Positions 42,745 through 51,348 of a DNA stretch of 64,000 nucleotides are shown piece by piece; position 1 is the stretch's first letter, and each line of letters starts with the position of its first letter. Below the pieces are notes generated by a model that was not told where the DNA came from, ran no database searches, and saw only the letters and a list, made by a program, of their open reading frames with translations. The translations under genes were made by a program, and so were the position numbers. Origin of the DNA: Bradyrhizobium huanghuaihaiense (GTDB lineage Bacteria; Pseudomonadota; Alphaproteobacteria; Rhizobiales; Xanthobacteraceae); NCBI RefSeq assembly GCF_007830635.1, contig NZ_VLLA01000017.1, positions 124,001 to 188,000 of the forward strand. The letters run 5' to 3'.

Positions 42745-45360
42745 ATGCAATCTGAGCCTGATATCACCATGATCGCCTCGGCAGAGCGGTTTGCACGCAC
42801 GGCCGCATCGACGCGTGGACAGGCTGCACGTCCGTGGGCGCTCGTCCCCATCGTGACGGCGTCGGGCTTTGCAGGCCTCGGCTACGAGATCGTGTGGACG
42901 CGCCAGTTGAGCCTAGCGCTCGGCACCGAGATGATGGCGGTGCTCGGCGTCATCGCCGGATTTTTCGGCGGCCTGGCCCTTGGCGCGTTCGCACTCGATC
43001 GGCTGATCCGCCGTGCGACATCGCCATGGCGCGTCTATGCGGTCCTTGAAGCCGTCATCGCCGTTTGGGGCCTGATCAGCGTGTGGCTGCTGCCGGCGGC
43101 CGGGCGGGCGCTGCCGCCTCTGCTTGGGACCGAACCGTCTCCAATCCTGCTATGGGCCGGCAGCCTGGCGCTGCCGACGCTCGCGCTGCTCCCCGCAGCG
43201 ATGGCCATGGGCGGAACCCTGGCCGCGCTTGAGCGGATGACGCGGCATGCGCGCGGCGATGCGCGCGTCACGGCGGGCGTGTATGGGGCGAACACGGCTG
43301 GAGCTCTGGCCGGCACGCTTGCCTCCACATTCCTCCTGATCCCGGCACTCGGATTTTCGGGAACGCTGCTCTGCCTTGCCGGCGTCAATGCGCTCTGTGC
43401 CCTGGCCGCGCTTGCGCTTGGACCCGCGGCGGGCAAGGCCGATGCCGAACAGGCGCGGCCCGAACGACTTCGCGACCCGCGTCTCACGATCACCCTGTTC
43501 GCCACGGGACTGCTCGGCATCACCTTCGAGGTCCTCGTGGTCCGGCTTGCCGCGCAGGTGATGGAAGATACCGTCTACACCTTCGCGGGCTTACTCGCCG
43601 CATATCTGCTAGGCACTGCAGCGGGCGGCTTGCTCTGGCAGCGGACCGGGCGCGATGCGACCGATGGCAATCTCCGCGGTCTGCTCGCTGGCACCGCACT
43701 CGCCTGCATCACGGCTGCAGCGCTCGCGCCCTTTGCCGGCCGGCTGGTCGAGATCGCATCGCGCGCGGATGTGTTCGGCGAACTGGCGGTGGCTGTCGCC
43801 CTCTTCCTGGTTCCGGCGACAGCAATGGGCGCACTGTTCGGCCTGCTGGCGCAGCGGGTGAGCGATCAACGCGGCTCCGTCGGATCGGCGGTCGGCATCA
43901 ACAGTCTCGGCGCCTGCATCGCACCGCTGGTGGCTGCGCAGTTCCTGATCCCGGCCCTTGGCGCCTGGACGGCGCTGCTTGCCGTCGCAGCGGGCTATCT
44001 GCTGCTTATGCCGCCCAGCCGGTCGGCATTGCTGTGGTCCGCGCTACCTGCGACCTGCGCACTCGTGCTGTGGCTCCATCCGACGCCATCATTGACGCGG
44101 GTACCATCGGGGGGCGCGCTGCTTGCGGTTCGTGAAGGACCGATGGCGACGGCGAGCGTGGTCGATGACGCGGCAGGCACGCGCTATCTCGAGGTCAACG
44201 GGCATTTCCGTATGGGCGGGACGAGCTCGACGCGATCCGACTATCGGCAGGCGATGCTGCCGCTGTTGCTTCACCGAGCACCCCACAGCGCCCTGTTCCT
44301 TGGCATCGGCACGGGCGCGACCATGGTCGGCGGAACGCAGATGCCTGGCGTGAGCGTACATGGCGTCGAGCTGTCGCGGGAAGTGGTGGACCTGCTGCCC
44401 TGGTTCGTCGATCCGCCGGCAGCCTCGACGCCGCGCCTGACCGTCGCGGATGCCCGCCGCTACGTCGCCGCGGATACCGGCCAGCACGACGTCATCATCG
44501 CCGATCTGTTCCACCCCGCGCTCGATGGCAGCGGCGCGCTCTATACCGTGGAGCATTTCGCGGCCGTGAAACGCAGACTGGCGTCAGGCGGCATCTTCTG
44601 CCAATGGCTGCCGCTCTACCAGCTCGATATGCCTTCGCTCCGCGCCATCATCCGCGGCTTTCTCGACGTCTATCCCGACGGCGCCGCCTGGCTCAACCAC
44701 TACAGCGTCCGCACCCCGATGCTTGCGATGATCGGAACACGCGACGGCGGCCATCTCGATGTCGATGCGCTGCAAACGCGGCTGCACGATCCCATGACCG
44801 CGAAAGTCGTGCGGCCGCTGGGGTTCGAGGCACCGATCGATCTGCTCGGCCAGTATGTCGGAGGCCCACGCGCCCTCTCTGCGTTCGCCGGCCAAGGCCC
44901 GCGCAATACGGATGATTATCCGTTCGTGACGTTCGATGCGCGGCGGAATGTCCGCGCGCTCCGCGCAGCCCCCTGGTCGCTGCTGCTTGCGGTCATGAAG
45001 GAGATTCAGCCGGATCCGAACGAGCTCCTTTCTGGCGACGCCGGGCGCGATGCGTTGAGCGCGCGCCTCACAGCGTATTGGCATGCGCGCAACCGTTTTC
45101 TCGAGGCCGGCGCGTCGCTGCCCGGCGATCCGCGCGGTGCCGCCCTTATTGATGCCGCCTCCCCGGGCCTCATCGACGCGCTTCGCTTGAGCCCCGAATT
45201 CGATCCGGCGTATGGGCCGCTGATTGGCATGGCGAAATCGCTGATCGGCTCGGACCGCGCAGCGGCCGCGCGCCTGTTGCGCAAGATCAACGAGGCGGCG
45301 CCCTCGAGGCCGGAAGCGCGGGAGCTGCTGCTGCGCGAGTTCGGCCTCAGAAACGAGTGA
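42745..45360 (+). CDS. Membrane-fused spermidine synthase-like protein (MFS-like membrane part + SAM-binding domain)
   Basis: 871 residues from the ATG at 42745 (GTG at 42736 is an alternative). Residues to about 460 form many membrane segments starting with ASGFAGLGYEIVWTRQLSLALGTEMMAVLGVIAGFFGGLALGA, the typical start of fused spermidine synthases. The cytoplasmic part carries the SAM/aminopropyl-donor motif ALFLGIGTGATMVGG, HGVELSREVVD and the catalytic-region Asp in DVIIADLF. A C-terminal extension of about 150 residues follows. These fused proteins are common but their substrates are not known. No polyamine genes are adjacent. Confidence 0.85.
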   Translation: MQSEPDITMIASAERFARTAASTRGQAARPWALVPIVTASGFAGLGYEIVWTRQLSLALGTEMMAVLGVIAGFFGGLALGAFALDRLIRRATSPWRVYAVLEAVIAVWGLISVWLLPAAGRALPPLLGTEPSPILLWAGSLALPTLALLPAAMAMGGTLAALERMTRHARGDARVTAGVYGANTAGALAGTLASTFLLIPALGFSGTLLCLAGVNALCALAALALGPAAGKADAEQARPERLRDPRLTITLFATGLLGITFEVLVVRLAAQVMEDTVYTFAGLLAAYLLGTAAGGLLWQRTGRDATDGNLRGLLAGTALACITAAALAPFAGRLVEIASRADVFGELAVAVALFLVPATAMGALFGLLAQRVSDQRGSVGSAVGINSLGACIAPLVAAQFLIPALGAWTALLAVAAGYLLLMPPSRSALLWSALPATCALVLWLHPTPSLTRVPSGGALLAVREGPMATASVVDDAAGTRYLEVNGHFRMGGTSSTRSDYRQAMLPLLLHRAPHSALFLGIGTGATMVGGTQMPGVSVHGVELSREVVDLLPWFVDPPAASTPRLTVADARRYVAADTGQHDVIIADLFHPALDGSGALYTVEHFAAVKRRLASGGIFCQWLPLYQLDMPSLRAIIRGFLDVYPDGAAWLNHYSVRTPMLAMIGTRDGGHLDVDALQTRLHDPMTAKVVRPLGFEAPIDLLGQYVGGPRALSAFAGQGPRNTDDYPFVTFDARRNVRALRAAPWSLLLAVMKEIQPDPNELLSGDAGRDALSARLTAYWHARNRFLEAGASLPGDPRGAALIDAASPGLIDALRLSPEFDPAYGPLIGMAKSLIGSDRAAAARLLRKINEAAPSRPEARELLLREFGLRNE

Positions 45361-45369
45361 TCACCGCCC

Positions 45370-45993
45370 TCACGGGGCGAAGTTGACGCGATAACCCCAG
45401 CAGTCGAGATGATCGGGAATCGCATTGAAGGCGATCGTGATCCTCTGCCCGCCCTGATTTCTCGGCACCTCGTGATAGAGGTAGCTTGGAAACAGCACGA
45501 GATCGCCGGGCTCGGCCTCCGGCAAGGCATACTTGCCCGCGTTGAAGGGGCCGATGGCGGCTTCGCGCGTGTGGTGGCGGAAGGAGAAGTCGAAGCCACC
45601 GGGCGGCCGCACGAAGACCGTCTTGCAGGCCGAATGCGAGGGCGTCAGGTAGAAGATGCCGGAGACGAAACTGTTGGCATGGGAATGCAGCGTCTGGTTT
45701 CCGCCAGTCTCCAGCATGTTGGTCCACATTTCCTTGACGGTCCAGCGCAGCTCTTCGCCGAACAGCAGGACGCCGAAATCGACCAGCTTGGGGACGGCAA
45801 GCTCGGCGATCTGGCGAAACAGCTCGTTGTCGCGGGGATCGGCAACTTCGGTGTGGAAAAGCTGGCCCGAGCGCAGATTGCCCTCGATCCGGGTGTTCCG
45901 GATCGCGGCCACGGCGGCTTCGTTCAGCGAGGGCGGCAGCAGCCCGGGCGAGCGCAGCAGCGGAATCGGGAAAAGCGGCTCGATCTGATCCAT
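45370..45993 (-). CDS. TIGR02466-type putative 2-oxoglutarate/Fe(II) oxygenase
   Basis: 207 residues, the usual family length. LFPIPLLRSPGL at the N-terminus, WTNMLETGGNQTLHSHANSFVSGIFYL with His ligands in the jelly roll, and FPSYLYHEVPRNQGGQRITIAFNAI with the second His and the 2-oxoglutarate Arg (QRIT) identify the group. Its stop is 9 bp from the convergent stop of the spermidine synthase-like gene. The substrate is unknown. Confidence 0.85.
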   Translation of the reverse strand: MDQIEPLFPIPLLRSPGLLPPSLNEAAVAAIRNTRIEGNLRSGQLFHTEVADPRDNELFRQIAELAVPKLVDFGVLLFGEELRWTVKEMWTNMLETGGNQTLHSHANSFVSGIFYLTPSHSACKTVFVRPPGGFDFSFRHHTREAAIGPFNAGKYALPEAEPGDLVLFPSYLYHEVPRNQGGQRITIAFNAIPDHLDCWGYRVNFAP

Positions 45994-46094
45994 GTCGCAA
46001 CGTCACCCTGTTCTTGAAACGCGGGCAGACAATGCGCGGGCAAAGATGACACTGCGATGACAGCGCGCAGGATCTGCGAAATTCTCGGGTCCTG

Positions 46095-46436
46095 CTACTC
46101 GTCGGCCCGGAGCACTTTCAGCTTCTCGCCGGGCCGCAGCTCGTGGCGCCGCTCGCGCACCTCGTCAGAGGCACGCGCGGCCATGTCGAGACATTCGTCG
46201 AACTCGCCATTGCCGGCTTCGACAAGCGCCTGGTGCAGGTGCCGTTCGGCGAAGTACCGCGAGAGATGATCGGGCGGCAAGGCGGTCGCCAAAGCCCGCG
46301 CTTCCGCCACCGCAGCATTGCAATCGTCCCGGGTCGGTTCCTCCGAGGCGGGCGCGGCAGCATCGGGGGCGGCCACTGCGCAGCCGAGGCCGGCGAGCAG
46401 CCCGAGTGCGCAGACGGTGATACGAAATAGATGCAT
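46095..46436 (-). CDS. Small exported protein of unknown function
   Basis: 113 residues. The N-terminus MHLFRITVCALGLLAGLGCAVAAPDAAAP is a signal peptide; the Cys at residue 19 is in LLAGLGC, which is close to but not a standard lipobox. The mature part is charged and helical (AVAEARALATALPPDHLSRYFAERHLHQALVEAGNGEFDECLDMAARASDEVRERR) and resembles small periplasmic helical proteins. I do not recognise a family. It lies downstream of the PHP-like gene, past a strong terminator. Confidence 0.65.
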   Translation of the reverse strand: MHLFRITVCALGLLAGLGCAVAAPDAAAPASEEPTRDDCNAAVAEARALATALPPDHLSRYFAERHLHQALVEAGNGEFDECLDMAARASDEVRERRHELRPGEKLKVLRADE

Positions 46437-46467
46437 GTCGGTCGTTCCGGGCAGCGACAGCCCGCGT

Positions 46468-46506
46468 CAAAAACGAGCACGGCGGGACGCAAAATGCGTC
46501 CCGCCG
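46468..46506 (-). terminator. Rho-independent terminator after the PHP-like gene
   Basis: Twelve-bp perfect stem (46480-46491 with 46495-46506, arms starting CGGCGGGACGCA) with a 3-base loop. On the minus strand it is followed by TGCTCGTTTTTG. It starts 13 bp after the stop of the gene at 46519-48540 and closes that transcript. Confidence 0.8.
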
Positions 46507-46518
46507 GATGGCCTCACA

Positions 46519-48540
46519 TCACCAGTGGTGGTCGTGATGATGATCGTCGTGGTCGTGGTGGTCGTGATCGTGCTCAGCCCGCTGTCCGAGCCGGCGCGCC
46601 AGTTCGGCGTTGGTCTCGACCAGGAGCTTCGGCGAGCCTTCCGGCCTGACGAAGATCGGGTTGGCGTAGAACCAGACGTTCGAGTAGGCCTGAACGTCGT
46701 GGGTCACCTTCTTGGCGCCGTTCACCGTCTCCAGATGCGCGGGGCATGCCGGATCGATGCAGCTGACTTGCGCGTTGTTGGCGTCAAGCAGCGGATTGCC
46801 GGCGGTATCGCTGACGTTCGGAGTGCCGTTCGGAATGTTGGTTCCGCGCGCGCGGATGTAGAACGGCTTGGTGCCCGCGGTAAACGTCGTCGTGAACCGC
46901 AGCCGCACGCCGTCGCGATCGCCCCGATGCTCGCGATGCATCTGCGTCGCGGGGATCTGCCGGGCGATGGTCGCCGAGGGATTGTACACGATCGACGCGC
47001 CGGCCGTGCCCGCGGCATTGGCCACCGCGTAATTGGGCGCGTTAGGCGCAACGACGCCGGTGATCTGGCCGGTGATCAGATCGACGTGGTCGAGCGACGG
47101 CTTGTTCAGCGGCTGCTTGATGCCCACCGGCACCAGCAGCGGGTTGTTGAAGGTGTAGGGAGCGTTGTTCTCGCGCGGGACGGTCAGCTCCATCTCGACC
47201 GTGATCTTCTCGCCGGGCCGCACGACCAGGGTCTCGCCCATGGTCTTCCAGTCGTCGCCGCGCGTCTTGGCGCGGAACACCAGATCCGGACCGATGAGGT
47301 CCGCGTTGACCGAGTACGAGTTGCCCGAACGCATGCCGTCGACGACGTGCTGCGACGAGAACCGTCCGGCGTTCGGAACATAAAGCTTGGTATATTCGCC
47401 GGGAATGAAGTCGGCCGTCGTGAAGGAGTCGCGCGCACCGCCGGCACCGCGGCTGTGCCAGTCCGAGCTCACATACATGAAGAAGTTGCGGCCTTCGCCA
47501 AGCAGTCCGTCCCAGAGGCCGCCGACCTTCGCGGTGTAGATGCCGCTCATGCCGTAGGTGCCGCCGCCGACCGCGTTGGCGGTGTACGAGCCGGAGCCGC
47601 CATTCGCACCGCCTTCGGCGAAGTGGCCGGGCGATTCGATGCCGAACGCAACCGTCGGGCCTGCATTGTTGAAGTCGCGGAAATGCTCGATGTTGTAGCC
47701 CTTGTTGGCGGTCGTGCTGAACGGGCCCTGGCGCTCAGTGTGGGTCGGGATGACGTAGGAGTGCAGCGGGTAGTTCGCCTGCAACCACTTGATGCCCGTG
47801 AGCGCCTTCTGGTGGCCCGCCGTGCCGGTGTTGTTGACGTTGTCCTTGCCCGGCCAGAGCTGGTTGCCGCCGGCGTCGATGACGGGGCCGATCGCGTCGG
47901 TGTCGGCGCGGTCGAAGCGGTATTCGAATTCCGCCATCTTGTCCGCGTTGCCGGGTCCCTTCCTCGGGTGCATCGGGTGCTGCCCGGTGATGACGGCGAC
48001 GTCGACGTGTTCATGGCCGGGCGCGATCCACTCGAGACCCTCGATCAGCACCTTGTCGTAGCGTGCCGAGCGATTGACGATGGTCGGATACTCGACCTCG
48101 CGGATCGACTGCCAGCGCCACATCTGCGCGCCGGTGCCGGAGCCGTTCGGGGTGCCCTTCAGGCTGCTGATGGTGATCCCGTCGATGGTCTGGCCGAGCG
48201 TCTGGCTCCAGGTCGTCGTGGTCTGTCCCGGAATATTGGCGCTGGTGTCGCTGAAGCGGCAGTCGCGATTGCCGGAGCCGCCGTGGTTGCCGAGCGTGAA
48301 CCAGTCGAGATCGAAATTATTGCCGCCCGCCGACGCGGTGCCCCGCCCGACTGCGCGGTCGATCGTGTAGCCGGCCGCAACCGAACCATCCGTGCAAGTA
48401 TTGTGATTGTGCATGTCGCCGGCGACGTAAGGATTGCCGCGGCGCTCGCCCCGACCGAATTCCTCGGCCGTAGCGCTCTGAGTCAGCGCCAATGACGCCG
48501 ATGCGGCGGTCAACAGGATCGTCTTGCCAGATGGAAACAT
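46519..48540 (-). CDS. Exported PHP-like metal-dependent protein with a His/Asp-rich C-terminal tail
   Basis: 673 residues. Signal peptide MFPSGKTILLTAASASLALTQSATAEE. The mature protein opens with GDMHNHNTCTDGSVAAGY, matching the HxH...D metal-binding start of PHP-type phosphoesterases. Later features are TLGNHGGSGNRDCRF, VITGQHPMHP, PTHTERQG and SSDWHSRG, which are His-containing loops that could complete a metal site, as in DUF3604-like proteins. The last residues, HDHDHHDHDDHHHDHHW, form a metal-binding tail. It is divergent from a PpiC-like/HupE operon, whose proteins include likely Ni/Co permeases. The enzymatic role is unproven. Confidence 0.7.
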   Translation of the reverse strand: MFPSGKTILLTAASASLALTQSATAEEFGRGERRGNPYVAGDMHNHNTCTDGSVAAGYTIDRAVGRGTASAGGNNFDLDWFTLGNHGGSGNRDCRFSDTSANIPGQTTTTWSQTLGQTIDGITISSLKGTPNGSGTGAQMWRWQSIREVEYPTIVNRSARYDKVLIEGLEWIAPGHEHVDVAVITGQHPMHPRKGPGNADKMAEFEYRFDRADTDAIGPVIDAGGNQLWPGKDNVNNTGTAGHQKALTGIKWLQANYPLHSYVIPTHTERQGPFSTTANKGYNIEHFRDFNNAGPTVAFGIESPGHFAEGGANGGSGSYTANAVGGGTYGMSGIYTAKVGGLWDGLLGEGRNFFMYVSSDWHSRGAGGARDSFTTADFIPGEYTKLYVPNAGRFSSQHVVDGMRSGNSYSVNADLIGPDLVFRAKTRGDDWKTMGETLVVRPGEKITVEMELTVPRENNAPYTFNNPLLVPVGIKQPLNKPSLDHVDLITGQITGVVAPNAPNYAVANAAGTAGASIVYNPSATIARQIPATQMHREHRGDRDGVRLRFTTTFTAGTKPFYIRARGTNIPNGTPNVSDTAGNPLLDANNAQVSCIDPACPAHLETVNGAKKVTHDVQAYSNVWFYANPIFVRPEGSPKLLVETNAELARRLGQRAEHDHDHHDHDDHHHDHHW

Positions 48541-48827
48541 CTATCGCCCCTTATTCAAGTCGGATATCGCGAAACAACAGAGATTGGGAATTCGAGGACT
48601 CTCTTGCCCCGACCGCGTGAACGGATTCCCTGCGCGCGGCGACATGACCAGAGTTCCGATACAGCTTCGTGAAGGATTTATGTTCGACGCACGCAGATCG
48701 GCAATTTCCACGAGGCATCTTGCGTCCAGCGTTTGTCCGTTGCATTTTCCGCGCCGCGTGAAGATGACAGTTGAAATGCTCTGCCGCATCGAGCGGCGGT
48801 GCGTGCTGCGAGATTTGTGACAACCAT
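48541..48827. promoter_or_regulatory. Divergent region between PHP-like gene and PPIase-HupE operon
   Basis: 287 bp with no gene that I can support. It should carry both promoters. A TGACA-N6-TGTCA inverted repeat (48818-48833) lies at its right edge and runs over the first candidate ATG of the PPIase gene. No NikR-type repeat was found here. Confidence 0.4.
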
Positions 48828-49736
48828 ATGTCAATGCCGGCGACACCAGTTGAAGTGCAGTCCTTTCCGATATCGCACGCGGGAGGCTCGGGCCCGGGCG
48901 CCGATGTCGCCAGTGGCGCCACGCAGCCGTCGCGCTCCTTCGTCTCGGCGCTTGTGCGACTGTCGCGCGAACCCTTACTGCACTTCACCCTGCTCGGAGC
49001 AATCATCTTCGGCATCGACGCCGTGCTGCATCCGCCCGCCAAGGACGAAAAGGTCATCACAGTCACCAAGGCGATGCGTCAATCCTTCATCGACAATTTC
49101 GATGAGGACAAGGAACGAGCCCCGTCGAGCGAACAGCTCCAGAAGATGATCGACAGCTGGGTCGCGAGCGAGATCCTCTACCGCGAAGGTAAGGCGCTCG
49201 GCGTCGACCGCGGCGACGAGACGATCCGCGACCGGATTGCCTTCAAGATGCAGTTGCTGATCTTCGACCAGATCCGCGTTCCGCGGCCCACCGACGAGCA
49301 GCTGCAGGCCTGGTTTGCGGAAAATCACGCCCGCTTCGACGAGCCGGAGCGCGTCTCCTTCTACATCACTCCGCCCACCGACCAGGCGACGGCGCAACGC
49401 CAGCTCGACGACATCGTCCAGCAGCGCGAATCCGAAGAACTGCAGCATCTCACGCGCGCCATCCTCGCCCGGCCGGTCGAGAGTCTCGCCGCGGCCTTTG
49501 GCGAAGGCTTCCGCGATCAACTGCTGACGATGCCGGAGGGCGAATGGAGGCTGCTGCAGTCCAAGGACGGCTGGCACGTCGCCCGGCTGGATTCCCGGCG
49601 CCCGGGGAATCTCGCCAGCCTCGACAAGGTTCGGGATGAGGCCGCCAGGATCTGGCATACTGATGAGACCCGCAAGCTGGCCTGGGAAGCGGTCAAGCGG
49701 CTCAAGGCGTCCTATCAAGTGCGGTACGAGCCGTGA
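48828..49736 (+). CDS. Membrane-anchored peptidyl-prolyl isomerase-like protein (PpiC/SurA type)
   Basis: 302 residues from the ATG at 48828; an ATG two codons later (48834) is equally possible and would keep the inverted repeat upstream. An N-terminal cytoplasmic segment is followed by a single membrane anchor (PLLHFTLLGAIIFGIDAVL, residues about 50-68). The periplasmic part has the SurA-like helical region (SEQLQKMIDSWVASEILYREGKALGVDRGDETIRDRIAFKMQ) and a parvulin-like region ending DGWHVARLDSRRPG. It probably helps fold or secrete partners from the same locus. The stop overlaps the next GTG. Confidence 0.82.
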   Translation: MSMPATPVEVQSFPISHAGGSGPGADVASGATQPSRSFVSALVRLSREPLLHFTLLGAIIFGIDAVLHPPAKDEKVITVTKAMRQSFIDNFDEDKERAPSSEQLQKMIDSWVASEILYREGKALGVDRGDETIRDRIAFKMQLLIFDQIRVPRPTDEQLQAWFAENHARFDEPERVSFYITPPTDQATAQRQLDDIVQQRESEELQHLTRAILARPVESLAAAFGEGFRDQLLTMPEGEWRLLQSKDGWHVARLDSRRPGNLASLDKVRDEAARIWHTDETRKLAWEAVKRLKASYQVRYEP

Positions 49737-50725
49737 GGGCGATCCAACATCTGCGATTGGCGCTGCTGGCTTTGATGCTGGCCCTGGCCGTACTCATCCG
49801 GCCATCGGCCGTCAGTGCGCATGAAGCGGCAATGGGCGTGCTCGAATTCCGCGAGGTCCGGCCCGGCGCCTTCGTCGGCCGCTGGAGCATCGAGCCCTCG
49901 ATTGGCGCATCGCGGGTCGACCTGCGGGTACCGCCGCACTGCTTTCTCCGCCTGCCCGAGATGAACTGCGGCGCGAAGGGGCTGGTGGGGCCGATCACCA
50001 TCACCAATCTCGGCTCCAACATGTCGGTCGTCCTGATCAAGGTCATCCCGATCGAGGGCGAACCGCGCAGCTACACGATCTCGACGGCCAATCCTGTCGT
50101 CTCTGTCCTCGGCATCGGCGCGCCGACGCTCGAGGTATGGCTCGAGCTGGCCAGGACGTATGTGAACTACGGCATCGATCACATCCTGCTCGGCGCCGAT
50201 CATCTGCTGTTCGTGCTGGGCCTGATCTGGATCGTCGGCGGCGGCTGGCGTCTGGTGAAGACGATTACGGCCTTCACGATCGGTCACAGCGCTTCGCTTG
50301 CTGCGGCCGCTTTCGGCCTGATCGGCGTGCCGGAACGACCGCTCAACGCCTGCATCGCACTGAGCATCGCCTTCGTCGGAGTGGAAATCGTCAAGCAGCA
50401 GCGCGGCGAGATCGGGCTCACCGCCCGCTATCCCTGGATCGTGGCGTTCAGCTTCGGCCTGGTGCACGGCATCGGCTTCGCAAGCGCGCTCGCGGGACTC
50501 GGGCTCGAACGCCGACTGCTGCCCGCGGCGTTGCTGTTCTTCAACGTCGGCGTGGAGATCGGACAGCTCGCCTTCGTGCTGCTGGTGCTCGCCCTGATCT
50601 GGGCGCACCGCCGGCTCGATGCGGTCGTGCCGCGCTGGGGCGAGGCGCTTCCGGCCTACCTGATCGGGTCGGTGTCGATGTTCTGGTTCTTCGGCCGTCT
50701 GGTGCGCGTGTTCGCCGTGATCTGA
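49733..50725 (+). CDS. HupE/UreJ-type membrane protein with periplasmic domain (first of three)
   Basis: 330 residues, GTG start overlapping the upstream stop. A signal peptide (LALLALMLALAVLIRPSAVSAHE) is followed by about 110 periplasmic residues and then six or so membrane segments. The membrane part begins with YVNYGIDHILLGADHLLFVLGLIWIV, where His and Asp residues recall the HupE metal motif, and contains TIGHSASLAAAAFGL and FGLVHGIGFASAL. This is the HupE/UreJ_2 type, likely moving a divalent metal such as nickel or cobalt. Substrate not proven. Confidence 0.85.
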   Translation: MRAIQHLRLALLALMLALAVLIRPSAVSAHEAAMGVLEFREVRPGAFVGRWSIEPSIGASRVDLRVPPHCFLRLPEMNCGAKGLVGPITITNLGSNMSVVLIKVIPIEGEPRSYTISTANPVVSVLGIGAPTLEVWLELARTYVNYGIDHILLGADHLLFVLGLIWIVGGGWRLVKTITAFTIGHSASLAAAAFGLIGVPERPLNACIALSIAFVGVEIVKQQRGEIGLTARYPWIVAFSFGLVHGIGFASALAGLGLERRLLPAALLFFNVGVEIGQLAFVLLVLALIWAHRRLDAVVPRWGEALPAYLIGSVSMFWFFGRLVRVFAVI

Positions 50726-50742
50726 GCGAGAGTCCCAACACA

Positions 50743-51348
50743 ATGTCTTTGCGCCTTCCCCTCCCCCTCACGACCGCGATCGTTTCGTTCGCGCTGACGC
50801 AACCGGCTCTCGCGCATGAGCAGGCGGGCGTGGCGGGCGGCCTCCTCAGCGGCCTGCTTCATCCGGTCACGGGCATCGACCATCTGATCGCGATGGTGGC
50901 CGTCGGCATCTGGGGCGCGCAGCTCGGCGCGCCGGCGATCTGGATCCTGCCGATCACATTCCCGCTCGTCATGGCGATTGGCGGAGTGCTGGGCGTGCTG
51001 CATGTGCCGCTCCCGATGCCGGAGGTGATGATTGCGGTTTCCGCCGTGATCCTGGGAATAGCCGTTGCCGCCCGGCTGCGCCTGCCCTTTGCCGCGGCCG
51101 CCGTCGTCGTCGCGGTGTTCGCCATCTTTCACGGCCATGCGCACGGCGCCGAGCTGCCGCGCGCGGCGAATGCGCTGGCCTATGGCATCGGCTTCGTCAC
51201 CGCCACCGGCCTCTTACATCTGTGCGGCATCGCGCTCGGCACGCTGACGCGCTGGCCCGTCGGCGAGCGCGTGATTCAAGGGCTTGGGGCCGGCATCGCG
51301 GCCATCGGCTGCTATTTCCTTGCGCAAGGCGTCGGGGCCTTCGCATGA
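50743..51348 (+). CDS. HupE/UreJ-family nickel/cobalt permease (second of three)
   Basis: 201 residues, canonical HupE/UreJ. A signal peptide ends PALAHE. The metal motif HPVTGIDHLIAMVAVG has His40, Asp46 and His47; the second motif FHGHAHGAELP has His130, His132 and His134. These are the conserved residues of HupE proteins, which are secondary Ni(II)/Co(II) transporters. It lies in a chain of four genes starting with the PPIase-like gene and overlaps the third paralogue (ATGA). Confidence 0.9.
   Translation: MSLRLPLPLTTAIVSFALTQPALAHEQAGVAGGLLSGLLHPVTGIDHLIAMVAVGIWGAQLGAPAIWILPITFPLVMAIGGVLGVLHVPLPMPEVMIAVSAVILGIAVAARLRLPFAAAAVVVAVFAIFHGHAHGAELPRAANALAYGIGFVTATGLLHLCGIALGTLTRWPVGERVIQGLGAGIAAIGCYFLAQGVGAFA

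Noticed and set aside
46318..48495. A 725-residue plus-strand frame opposite the PHP-like gene
   Set aside because: The opposite strand has a signal peptide, PHP motif and terminator; this frame has none.
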